Below are positions 25,334 to 33,599 of a stretch of DNA of 64,000 nt, one piece after another. The position numbers were made by a program, and so were the translations under genes. The first letter of the stretch is position 1; every line of letters starts with the position of its first letter. Source of the stretch: QVMM01 sp047030855 (GTDB lineage Bacteria > Bacteroidota > Bacteroidia > Bacteroidales > Dysgonomonadaceae); assembly GCA_047030855.1 (NCBI GenBank), contig JBKYIJ010000008.1:2294001-2358000 (forward strand), read 5' to 3'. The notes below the pieces were generated by a model that was given only the letters and a program-made list of their open reading frames with translations, was not told the DNA's origin and made no database searches.

Positions 25334-26485
25334 ATGTACAACAACCTTTCTGTTTTGAAAAGTAATTCTTTTTATTTCTTTCTGATCATGTCATTATCTT
25401 TTTTTTCGTGCCAACAAAAGAAGGCTGAAAAAAATAATGAAGAAACGACATCTGTTTATCAGGTAAAGTATGCAAAAGGCTTCAGCGTAAAAAATTACAC
25501 CGATTATCGTATCGTAACGGTTAATGATCCGTGGGATTCTCTTAAAGTGCTGCAAACTTATGTCTTGGTAGACAAGAATAAATCAATGCCGCAAAATCTG
25601 CCTGAAGGTACTCTTGTCAGAACGCCTCTTGGTTCAGTTGCCGTATATTCAACCATTCATTGTACTGTACTCGATAAATTCGGATTGCTTTCCATTGTTA
25701 AAGCGGTTTGTGAACCTGAATATATCAATCTTTCTTATATTAAGGATGGATTAAAAAAAGGTAACATTGTTGATCTTGGGCTGGCTTCTAATCCTAATGT
25801 TGAGAAACTCATAATGGTAGATCCCGAAGCTATTTTGGCTTCCCCGATACAAGGAACGCCTTACGGAAGTATTGAAAAAACAGGTATTCCAATGATAGAA
25901 ATTCCCGATTATATGGAGAATACGCCGTTAGGGAGAGCAGAATGGATACGCTTTTATTCTTTATTTACAGGAAAAGAACAGTTGGCAGATTCTTTATTTA
26001 CTGAAATAGAAACAGAATATAATCGTGTGAAAAATATCATAGCTTCGGTAAGCCATCGCCCTTCTGTTTTTACGGAAATGAAATACGGGAACACATGGTA
26101 TGTGGCAGGTGGCAACAGTTTTATAGGAAATCTGTTAAATGACGCAGGAGCAAATTATGTATGGAAAGACGATAAATCCACTGGAGCAAAGCCTTTATCA
26201 TTCGAGTCCGTATTGGATAGGGCAGGGGATGCTGAATTTTGGCTGATAAAATACAACCAGACGGAAAATATGACATACAAAAGCCTTGAAAAAGAATCCA
26301 AAGCATATTCTTATTTTGATGCTTTCAAGAATAAAAATATATATGCCTGTAACACAGGAAAGAGTACGTATTATGAAGATTTATCCATTCATCCTGAATT
26401 GATTTTGCAGAATATGGCATATATATTTCATCCTTCATTATTTCCTGAATATAAACCGAAGTATTATAACAAAATTGCAGACTGA
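25334..26485 (+). CDS. btuF: cobalamin ABC transporter substrate-binding lipoprotein
   Basis: A periplasmic-binding protein of the Peripla_BP_2 type, attached through the lipobox LSFFSC. A TTG three codons further upstream is open, but the ATG at 25334 gives a normal signal peptide. About 383 residues, slightly longer than E. coli BtuF, as is common for Bacteroidota. The B12 riboswitch upstream and the coupled permease and ATPase genes point to cobalamin or a precursor rather than iron. No btuB-type receptor lies next to it. Confidence 0.85.
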   Translation: MYNNLSVLKSNSFYFFLIMSLSFFSCQQKKAEKNNEETTSVYQVKYAKGFSVKNYTDYRIVTVNDPWDSLKVLQTYVLVDKNKSMPQNLPEGTLVRTPLGSVAVYSTIHCTVLDKFGLLSIVKAVCEPEYINLSYIKDGLKKGNIVDLGLASNPNVEKLIMVDPEAILASPIQGTPYGSIEKTGIPMIEIPDYMENTPLGRAEWIRFYSLFTGKEQLADSLFTEIETEYNRVKNIIASVSHRPSVFTEMKYGNTWYVAGGNSFIGNLLNDAGANYVWKDDKSTGAKPLSFESVLDRAGDAEFWLIKYNQTENMTYKSLEKESKAYSYFDAFKNKNIYACNTGKSTYYEDLSIHPELILQNMAYIFHPSLFPEYKPKYYNKIAD

Positions 26486-26487
26486 CT

Positions 26488-27528
26488 TTGCTATCGAACA
26501 AACAACATATCGGATTGTTTCTGTTTTTGGGTATTGGTGCATTACTGATGCTTTTTGCCAATATATATGTAGGTTCTGTCAGCATACCTGCATCAGACGT
26601 CTGGAACATATTGTTGGGCGGCGAACCCGAAAAGAAAATATGGAGACGTATTGTTTTGGAATCGCGTTTACCTCAGGCATTGACTGCCTTGTTCGCCGGT
26701 GGAGGATTAGCTGTGTCAGGTTTGCTGTTGCAGACAGTGTTCCGTAATCCTTTGGCAGACTCGGGCATTTTAGGCATAAGTGCAGGATCGAGCCTCGGAG
26801 TTGCCGTAATCGTTTTGTTGTTCGGTAATTTGTTGGGGAGCAGTGCTTTTTTCAGTTTGTCCGCATCCATGACCGTTGTGATAGGTGCTTTTATCGGAGC
26901 AGTCGTTATTCTGGCGATAATTATGTTTTTCTCGTCTATCGTAAAAAGTAATGTAATGCTCCTGATAATAGGAATAATGGTCGGTTATCTTACATCTTCC
27001 GTTATTTCCCTGCTTAAATATTGGAGTACGACAGAGAGCAATTTTATCTATATGATCTGGGGAATGGGCGATTTTTCGGGCGTTTCAATAACTCAGTTAC
27101 CGTTCTTTTGTATTGTTGTAATGATCGGGCTGATAATATCTTTCCTGCTTATGAAACCTCTTAATGCCTTATTGTTGGGCGATCGTTACGCGACAAATCT
27201 GGGCGTTAATGTCAAAAAAGTAAGATTCCTTTTGCTGTTTTGCGCAGGGCTGCTGACAGCTGTTATAACCGCTTATAGCGGTCCGATAGCTTTTATCGGA
27301 TTGGCTGTTCCTCATATATCGCGGTTGATATTAGGCAGCTCCGATCATAAATTGCTGTTGCCCTGTACGGTATTAATCGGTTCACTGATGGCGTTGCTAT
27401 GCAATTTTATTTGCGTACTACCCATATTCTCGTCAGTATTGCCGCTGAATGCAATAACGCCTATTTTCGGTGCTCCCGTTATTATATATATTATCGTGAA
27501 TCAGAAAAAGATACAATATTTTAACTGA
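26488..27528 (+). CDS. btuC: cobalamin ABC transporter permease (FecCD family)
   Basis: 346-residue membrane protein with about ten helices and FecCD family motifs such as LPQALTALFAGGGLAVSG, NPLADSGILGISAGSSLG and FIGLAVPHISRLILG. The best start is the TTG at 26488, 2 bp after the btuF stop; the next ATG (26548) would cut the first helix. It is the middle gene of btuFCD. Confidence 0.88.
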   Translation: MLSNKQHIGLFLFLGIGALLMLFANIYVGSVSIPASDVWNILLGGEPEKKIWRRIVLESRLPQALTALFAGGGLAVSGLLLQTVFRNPLADSGILGISAGSSLGVAVIVLLFGNLLGSSAFFSLSASMTVVIGAFIGAVVILAIIMFFSSIVKSNVMLLIIGIMVGYLTSSVISLLKYWSTTESNFIYMIWGMGDFSGVSITQLPFFCIVVMIGLIISFLLMKPLNALLLGDRYATNLGVNVKKVRFLLLFCAGLLTAVITAYSGPIAFIGLAVPHISRLILGSSDHKLLLPCTVLIGSLMALLCNFICVLPIFSSVLPLNAITPIFGAPVIIYIIVNQKKIQYFN

Positions 27529-27531
27529 CGA

Positions 27532-28548
27532 ATGAGTAAAGAGATATTGATATCAGCCCGGAACATCAGCATCGGATATTCCAAATCCGTTTCTAACACC
27601 AAAGTTTTGCATAAAAAGTTGTCTTTGGAGCTTTATGCGGGAGAACTGACTTGTTTGTTAGGAGTAAACGGTGCGGGGAAATCAACTTTATTGCGTACCT
27701 TAAGCAATATGCAACAGCCTTTGGATGGCTCTGTATGTTATAGAGGAAAAGATATCCGAGGTTTCTCCACTTCTGAATTATCTCAGATGATCGGGCTTGT
27801 TCTGACGGATAAGACGATGATAGGCGGATTCACTGTCTCCCAATTGGTAGAACTCGGAAGATATCCGTATACAGGTTTTTTCGGTAGTTTGTCCGCAAAA
27901 GATAAGGCAGTCGTTAAGGAAGCTATGCAATCTACGGGGATATTGGAAAAAGCCGACTCGTATGTTGCTGAATTATCTGACGGGGAAAGGCAAAAAGCAA
28001 TGATCGCAAAATCTTTGGCTCAGGAATGTCCTGTCGTAATGTTGGATGAACCGACGGCTTTTTTGGATATTGTAAGCCGTATTGAAATCGTGAATCTTCT
28101 GCGGACAATAGCGGTAACCCAAAATAAAGCAATTCTTTTGACGACACACGACATAGAACTTGCCTTATCGTTGTCCGATCGGTTATGGTTATTGTCTAAA
28201 GAAAAAGGTTTTGTTAGCGGAACGACTGAAGATGTTTTATTAAGTGGTGCAATAGAAAGTTTCCTGTCCCGTGATAACTTGGAGTTTGATGAAACGTCGG
28301 GAACTTTTGTGCCTCACAGAAAATATACTACGCTTGTTTTCGTAGAAGCGAAAAATGATACGCTTTACCATTGGACGAAAAACTTTCTGAATCGTAACGG
28401 TTTCGAGATAACAGCCCAACTTTCTGATGCAACTTTCGTTTTGAAAATATCGGAAAGGAATGAAATGGAAGTGCTTAAGAATAATAAAAGCCAATTTCTG
28501 AATTCTTTTGACGAATTGAAAAATTGGCTTACCGAAAATTATTCGTAG
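27532..28548 (+). CDS. btuD: cobalamin ABC transporter ATP-binding protein
   Basis: 338 residues with Walker A GVNGAGKST, a Q-loop region, a signature that reads ELSDGERQKAMIAKSLAQ (LSDGE in place of LSGGQ) and Walker B VVMLDEPT followed by the H-loop TTHDIE. About 80 extra C-terminal residues follow the ATPase core and have no clear motif. The start is 3 bp after the btuC stop. The gene is convergent with the methyltransferase gene, with only 7 bp between stops. Confidence 0.9.
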   Translation: MSKEILISARNISIGYSKSVSNTKVLHKKLSLELYAGELTCLLGVNGAGKSTLLRTLSNMQQPLDGSVCYRGKDIRGFSTSELSQMIGLVLTDKTMIGGFTVSQLVELGRYPYTGFFGSLSAKDKAVVKEAMQSTGILEKADSYVAELSDGERQKAMIAKSLAQECPVVMLDEPTAFLDIVSRIEIVNLLRTIAVTQNKAILLTTHDIELALSLSDRLWLLSKEKGFVSGTTEDVLLSGAIESFLSRDNLEFDETSGTFVPHRKYTTLVFVEAKNDTLYHWTKNFLNRNGFEITAQLSDATFVLKISERNEMEVLKNNKSQFLNSFDELKNWLTENYS

Positions 28549-28555
28549 AGGATAT

Positions 28556-29941
28556 TTATTTCACTTTCTTGAAAATAGCGTCTCCTTGCAGCGGCTCTCC
28601 GTTTATTGTCGAATTCATCTGATCCATATTTCCCATATAACGGAATCCTTCTTTTTTCAGAATTTCATACAATGAGTCGAACAATTCCTGTCCTTCGTAT
28701 AATTCCTTATAAGATACTTCTGTTATAATCATAGCGGCATTGCGTACGGTTTCCATTCCGCCTGCAATAACCTGTTTTTCAAAACCCTGTACATCGAGTT
28801 TCAGTAAATAAGGTTTTTCTATTTTATTGGCGTCAATACATTCATCCAGCCTTTTGACTTCAACCTCGATTTCCTGTTCATGCTTCGTAAAAGGATAGTT
28901 CTTTTTATGCAGATCACCGACTTTCAACATACTTGACGAATCGGAAAAATCGTTCAGATAGAAATGCGTTTTTCCGCTCTCATCGCCTAATCCGACATTG
29001 AATCCCCTGAATCTGGAATCTCCTTCGAAATTGTGTTTCAGTTCGTCATAAACAAATGGAATAGGCTCGAAAGAATATAACTGAGCTTCGGGATAAAATA
29101 TTCTGATCTTCTTCCCGAATTGCCCAACATTTGCCCCAACATCAACAATAGACTTGAATTGCTCGTCCTGAAGCCATTTGTTGGTTTCCGCAAATATTTT
29201 GCATTGATTGGCAAACCATACACTGTTTTCAATTTTGTAAGCAACAGGTCCTTCTTTTTTCGCAGTTGCTTTTTTGATTATTCTTTTGCTCCGCGAGAAT
29301 ATCCTTTCTATCAGGGAACGTTTTCTTGGCTCGGGCTCGGATTCGTAAAATCTTTCCTCCAAAGTTTCGATCCAGTATGCCGAAACGAAGTTTTTAAGAT
29401 TTTGCGGAACGCAAACCAAGTTTCCGTCTATGATCGTAATATATAAGTTCGGAAAAAGACTTTTACAAAGATTGAATATTTCTTCAAAAGCAGGCCATTT
29501 GATTTTACTGTCAGGCGACGGTCCCATGAAACGGTAAACGTCATTGATAAAGACAATAGGATCACCGTATGTTGCAACGGCACTCAATTCTTCTGTTAAC
29601 GGGCAGTCGATATTTCGGTATTTATTATCTATCACTTCCGTAATAGAATGGGAATCGAGAAAAAATATCGTTTTGCCTTGCAATTTTGAGATTAACTTCG
29701 GAAGTTCTGCACGGCTGTCTCCTTCAATTATTTCGACATTTTTGAACTGTTGGCATTTTTGTTTTGCTTCTTTGGCATATTCCTGCTTAACTTCGATAGA
29801 ATATACGTTTTTGAATCTCGTGGCAGCCCATTCGGTTGTTTCGCCCTTATATGAACCTGTTTCTACGAAATTATCAACTTTGTCGTTATTTATTATTGTC
29901 TGGATAAGTTTGTAAGGCAGTGTGTAAGTTCTTGTTCCCAT
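28556..29941 (-). CDS. tandem methyltransferase: class I-like N-domain fused to FkbM
   Basis: 461 residues with two SAM-binding-type halves. The N-terminal half (about 1-195) has VETGSYKGETTEWAA and YSIEV like a class I fold. The C-terminal half (about 235-460) is an FkbM-family O-methyltransferase with VDVGANVGQFG, SFEP and LLKLDVQGFEKQV. A basic linker (PRKRSLIERIFSRSKRIIKK) joins them. FkbM domains methylate sugars or small molecules; a neighbouring envelope operon suggests a glycan target, which is inference. It has its own promoter box at 29971-29964. Confidence 0.8.
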   Translation of the reverse strand: MGTRTYTLPYKLIQTIINNDKVDNFVETGSYKGETTEWAATRFKNVYSIEVKQEYAKEAKQKCQQFKNVEIIEGDSRAELPKLISKLQGKTIFFLDSHSITEVIDNKYRNIDCPLTEELSAVATYGDPIVFINDVYRFMGPSPDSKIKWPAFEEIFNLCKSLFPNLYITIIDGNLVCVPQNLKNFVSAYWIETLEERFYESEPEPRKRSLIERIFSRSKRIIKKATAKKEGPVAYKIENSVWFANQCKIFAETNKWLQDEQFKSIVDVGANVGQFGKKIRIFYPEAQLYSFEPIPFVYDELKHNFEGDSRFRGFNVGLGDESGKTHFYLNDFSDSSSMLKVGDLHKKNYPFTKHEQEIEVEVKRLDECIDANKIEKPYLLKLDVQGFEKQVIAGGMETVRNAAMIITEVSYKELYEGQELFDSLYEILKKEGFRYMGNMDQMNSTINGEPLQGDAIFKKVK

Positions 29942-29963
29942 TTATTCTTGATTTTTTCCGATA

Positions 29964-29971
29964 CAAATGTA
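29964..29971 (-). promoter_or_regulatory. -7 box for the tandem methyltransferase gene
   Basis: Minus strand reads TACATTTG, matching TAnnTTTG, 23 bp upstream of the ATG. Confidence 0.55.
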
Positions 29972-29996
29972 TTAATTAAAATCTATTAATCTATGT

Positions 29997-30521
29997 TTAC
30001 CATCCAAAAGCTTTATCGTCCTCCATCCATTTGCCTTGTGCTTTCATCACCTGTTCGATAATGTCGCGGGCTATACCGTCACCTCCGTTTTTGTGGGAAA
30101 TATATGTTGCGATTTTCAGAATTTCGGGTACGGCATTCGCCGGAGCTACCGATAAACCTACTTGCTGCATTACCTGATAGTCCGGTATGTCATCGCCTGC
30201 ATAGATAATTTCTTCGGGTTTATAACCTGTTTTGGCTATATAGTCGTTAAAATCAACGATTTTAACGGAAGAAGCCATATAAATATCTTTGATTCCCAAA
30301 GCAAAAAAGCGGTTGTATACCGATTGCGTATTTCCTCCTGTTATTATTGCCAGTCCGTATCCGCTTTTGGCTGCCGCTCTTATCGCATATCCGTCTTTTA
30401 TGTTTACTATTCTCAGCGGTTCACCTTCTGTTGAGAGAGGCACGGAATCGGGCGATAAAACTCCGTCGACGTCAAATATAAATGCTTTTATTTTGGTTAA
30501 ATCATAATCTATTGTACTCAT
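29997..30521 (-). CDS. kdsC: KDO 8-phosphate phosphatase (HAD IIIA)
   Basis: Dephosphorylates KDO 8-phosphate in lipid A core sugar synthesis. The 174 residues lack a cap domain, as in KdsC, and have the HAD motifs FIFDVDGVL (nucleophile Asp), AIITGGN, a Lys in SSVKIVDF and AGDDIPDYQVM. The start lies 3 bp after the stop of the DUF2520 gene, so it is the last gene of that operon. kdsA is 11 kb away, next to maf. Confidence 0.92.
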   Translation of the reverse strand: MSTIDYDLTKIKAFIFDVDGVLSPDSVPLSTEGEPLRIVNIKDGYAIRAAAKSGYGLAIITGGNTQSVYNRFFALGIKDIYMASSVKIVDFNDYIAKTGYKPEEIIYAGDDIPDYQVMQQVGLSVAPANAVPEILKIATYISHKNGGDGIARDIIEQVMKAQGKWMEDDKAFGW

Positions 30522-30524
30522 TGT

Positions 30525-31299
30525 TCACTTGTCTTTTTTGTTAAATTCAAATATATCTTCACTGATCAGCTTATAAATCTCTTTTTGCCGTTCACTCTTT
30601 AAAAGAGAGAGATGTTTGTCGATAACATTCGTATCATATCTTACGGCAGGACCTGTTTGCGCTTCCTTAGGCTTTAATGAATGGACTTTTCTCGCAGTCT
30701 CGTCTATTAAAGGCAGAATTAAGTCGAACGGGATGTTTTCCTTTTCTAATATTTCCTGTGAAATAGCGTACATGTGATTTACAAAATTACAGGCATATAC
30801 TCCTGTCAGATGTACGAATTTTCTTTTTTCCGACGATAGTTCTGTAATATTATCGGAAATTTCCGCAAACGTTTTTTTTCAGACAGTTCAATGTTTCGTT
30901 ATTGTTTGCTTCGACAAAAACAGGAATATTTTTAAATGCGATAATACGATTTTTGCTGAATGTCTGAAACGGATATACTACTCCGTAGTTTGAGGCGTAT
31001 GTTTTAAAAATATCCATAGGAATACTTCCCGCAGTATGCACCCAAACCCCGCTTGTTTGTGGCATCTTCAGAAGTATTTCAGGGAGTGCCGAATCACTTA
31101 TCGAAAAGATGTACAAATCGGCATCCGTGATTATATTCCTCATATCGTCAGTATAATCACAGTCTGTTTTATTCGCTAAAATCCGGGCGGAGGATATGGT
31201 TCTGCTAAATACCTGAACAATCTGAAAACTATGATTCTTAAGTTCCGTAGCCAGATTTGTCGCTAAGTTACCCGCTCCTATAAAAACTGTCTTTGTCAC
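30525..31299 (-). pseudogene. Rossmann/DUF2520 oxidoreductase-like gene with one frameshift
   Basis: The GTG start at 31299 overlaps the last base of the upstream stop. The N-terminal part has a Rossmann motif VFIGAGNLATNLA and resembles pyrroline-5-carboxylate reductase-like proteins. The frame breaks at an 8-base run near 30872-30879. Removing one base there continues as LKKTFAEISDNITEL into the C-terminal DUF2520 part ending at 30525. The repaired length of 257 residues is normal for the family. Either the run is miscounted in the sequence or this is a recent mutation. Confidence 0.8.
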
Positions 31300-31623
31300 T
31301 ATTTTTTAGATGTCAGAATCATTACTAATCCAAGAACCAGCAAGGCTATCGGTATTATCAGGTTGGAATAGCTTTTCATCCATCCGAAGAAAAAATCGGC
31401 ATTGATGACGACGCCTATTACGGTAAATATAATTCCGAGCATTTTTTCGGCTCTTGTCAGCAAGAATATAATCCCCGCTATAAGGAAAAAAAGTTCCTAT
31501 GCTCAACAGAGTTTCTCCGTATGGAATACGTGCCAATACGCCTGTTTTGCTTAATAAGAAAATTAGTCCGTATATCATGAAAATCAATCCATAAGATAAA
31601 CGGTTGTTTGATTTTGACGCCAT
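31299..31623 (-). pseudogene. LiaI/LiaF-type four-helix membrane protein gene with one frameshift
   Basis: Starts MASKSNNRLSYGLIFMIYGLIFLL. The 7-A run (plus strand) at 31486-31492 throws the frame. With one base less it reads TFFLIAGIIFLLTRAEKMLG and so on to a TAG at 31301-31299. The repaired 107 residues form four hydrophobic segments, like the small LiaI/DUF5668 membrane domain. The function is unknown. It starts 1 bp after the nitroreductase stop, and its repaired stop overlaps the next start, so the operon structure agrees with the repaired frame. Confidence 0.75.
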
Positions 31624-31624
31624 A

Positions 31625-32152
31625 TTAGTATTTGTTTATATGAATTTTTTTCCACTCTATGTCCTCGTTTCTGATCGAATTTTGAACATCGGTTCTATTT
31701 CCGAAAATTATAACAGATAAAACCTCTAAAGGTGCAGGAATGTTCAGAAGATTTTTCACAAACTCTTCCGAAGAAGTCCCTGCCGTAGTCAATCTGTTCC
31801 TTATCTGAATCCAGCAACTGCCCAGTCCTAAATCTTCCGCTTGAAGTTGCATCATGATTGAAGCGATCGAACAATCTTCTATCCACACATCGCTTTTCAT
31901 CGGATCGCCTAAGACAACGACAGCCAGAGAAGCGTTTTTTATGGGTTTGCTCCCTCTGTCCTTACATTCGGATAGTTTGCCGAGAATATCTTTATCTTCT
32001 ATTGCGATAAATTGCCAAGGCTTTGAATTTTTTGATGAGGGTGATCGTAGTGCCGTATTCAGAATAATTCTTACTTGTTCGTCTGTCAAAGGTGCATCGG
32101 AAAATTTACGTACGCTTCTCCTTCTTTCAATCAAGTCTGAAAAATTATTCAT
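31625..32152 (-). CDS. nitroreductase family flavoprotein
   Basis: 175 residues with the nitroreductase N-terminal motif RRSVRKFSDAPLTDEQV, the SPSSKNSKPWQF segment and GSCWIQIRNR, expected to bind FMN and use NAD(P)H. The substrate cannot be told. It overlaps the end of the sugar transferase gene by 8 bp. Confidence 0.9.
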   Translation of the reverse strand: MNNFSDLIERRRSVRKFSDAPLTDEQVRIILNTALRSPSSKNSKPWQFIAIEDKDILGKLSECKDRGSKPIKNASLAVVVLGDPMKSDVWIEDCSIASIMMQLQAEDLGLGSCWIQIRNRLTTAGTSSEEFVKNLLNIPAPLEVLSVIIFGNRTDVQNSIRNEDIEWKKIHINKY

Positions 32153-33518
32153 CTTCTTTTAGTATCTTTTTTATCTCCTCTTCGTAATTAACCCCTTTTC
32201 TTACCCCTTCGGTACTGCTTTTTCTAAACAGGATATTCAGTGTCTGCATGATAAGTTTTATATCCAGCGCCATTGAATAACTGTTGATATAAAGCAAATC
32301 GTATTTGAGTTTATCACGTACCGTAGTATTATATTTCCCCTGAATTTGCGCTATTCCTGTAAGTCCTGCTTTTACTCTGTGGCGCAGATCGTATTCGGGG
32401 ATTTCTTCTTTAAATTGTTCTACAAAAAAAGGTCTTTCAGGACGAGGACCTACGATGCTCATTTCCCCTTTTATGATATTGATCAGTTGGGGCAGTTCGT
32501 CCATACGTGTCGATCTCAATACTTGTCCCACTTTAGTGATACGCTTATCCGTTTCCCCTGCCAAAACAGGACCTGACATAGACTCGGCATTCTTTACCAT
32601 AGTCCTGAATTTATATATTTTGAATATTTTTCTGCCTCTTGTTATTCTGTCTTGTTTGTAAAGCACAGAACCTCCGCCTATTTTTATGGCAATCGAGATA
32701 ATTAGTATAGGTATAAAGAAAACGGCAAATGCGATTATACTCAGCAGAATATCCGAAATGCGCTTCATAAACCTGTTGCCGGAACCGATAATGAGGGGTT
32801 TAACTTTCAGAATCGGAACATCGTCAATCCGTGTAAAATTAGCGTTGAATAAGAGAATTTCAGGGTTCTTTGGCTCATAGAAAGCCATACGGTTGTTCTT
32901 CACGCAAACCTCTATGATGTCTTGTTTTTTTATCTCGTCTACATCTTCCGAAAGGAAAATCACTTCACATTCTTCAATATATTTGCACAAATCTTTACTG
33001 TCGGGCTCGCATATGTGTTTGATGTTAGACCACATCCTGCTTGTTCTTAACAGTTTATATGCTAACTCTTTCGATTTCTCATACCCTATGATCAGCACGC
33101 TTTTCTTAATGTTTTCTTTCAGAAATTTTCTGTTTACAAGCAAATGCCAAAGTGATAAGAAAATGATCTGAAATACAGAACTAAATATCATTATACTTCT
33201 GGGATATGCAAACTTTCGGGTTAAGAAGCTTATCGCCATTGTGAAAAGCAGGAGGCAGATTATAGCCAGTGTTACCGAATACGCAATTCCGAAAAAACTG
33301 AAATCTTTGGGTTTGTCTAACTCAAATATGTGGTTGGCAATCAGATAGCAAATACCTATGTATGGCGATATTGAGATAAATGCGTGGAAGTTTTCTTCAT
33401 AAGCTTCCAAATCGGATTTGAATATAAAGTATGCAAGAAAAATGGAGGAATATATGATCAGTAAATCTACGAATATAACTACCAGATTAAAACTTTTTCT
33501 TGTATACAGCTTCTCCAT
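32145..33518 (-). CDS. polyprenyl-phosphate sugar-1-phosphate transferase (WbaP/WcaJ type)
   Basis: Starts surface glycan synthesis by moving a sugar phosphate to the lipid carrier. The 457 residues have four N-terminal membrane helices, a soluble middle part, one more helix (about 255-280) and the catalytic C-terminal domain with KIYKFRTMVKNAE, DELPQLINIIKGEMSIVGPRPE and a final basic region. The length fits full-size polyisoprenyl-phosphate hexose-1-phosphate transferases. It is the first gene of a five-gene operon and has a TAACTTTG promoter box at 33557-33550. The sugar is unknown. Confidence 0.92.
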   Translation of the reverse strand: MEKLYTRKSFNLVVIFVDLLIIYSSIFLAYFIFKSDLEAYEENFHAFISISPYIGICYLIANHIFELDKPKDFSFFGIAYSVTLAIICLLLFTMAISFLTRKFAYPRSIMIFSSVFQIIFLSLWHLLVNRKFLKENIKKSVLIIGYEKSKELAYKLLRTSRMWSNIKHICEPDSKDLCKYIEECEVIFLSEDVDEIKKQDIIEVCVKNNRMAFYEPKNPEILLFNANFTRIDDVPILKVKPLIIGSGNRFMKRISDILLSIIAFAVFFIPILIISIAIKIGGGSVLYKQDRITRGRKIFKIYKFRTMVKNAESMSGPVLAGETDKRITKVGQVLRSTRMDELPQLINIIKGEMSIVGPRPERPFFVEQFKEEIPEYDLRHRVKAGLTGIAQIQGKYNTTVRDKLKYDLLYINSYSMALDIKLIMQTLNILFRKSSTEGVRKGVNYEEEIKKILKEDE

Positions 33519-33549
33519 ATATAGTTTGTAAGCAGTGAGTGTTTTGCTG

Positions 33550-33557
33550 CAAAGTTA
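33550..33557 (-). promoter_or_regulatory. -7 box for the sugar transferase operon
   Basis: Minus strand reads TAACTTTG, matching TAnnTTTG, 32 bp upstream of the ATG. Confidence 0.55.
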
Positions 33558-33599
33558 ATATTTTTTATAAAAAATAAATTTTAAATACTGATAAGCTTG

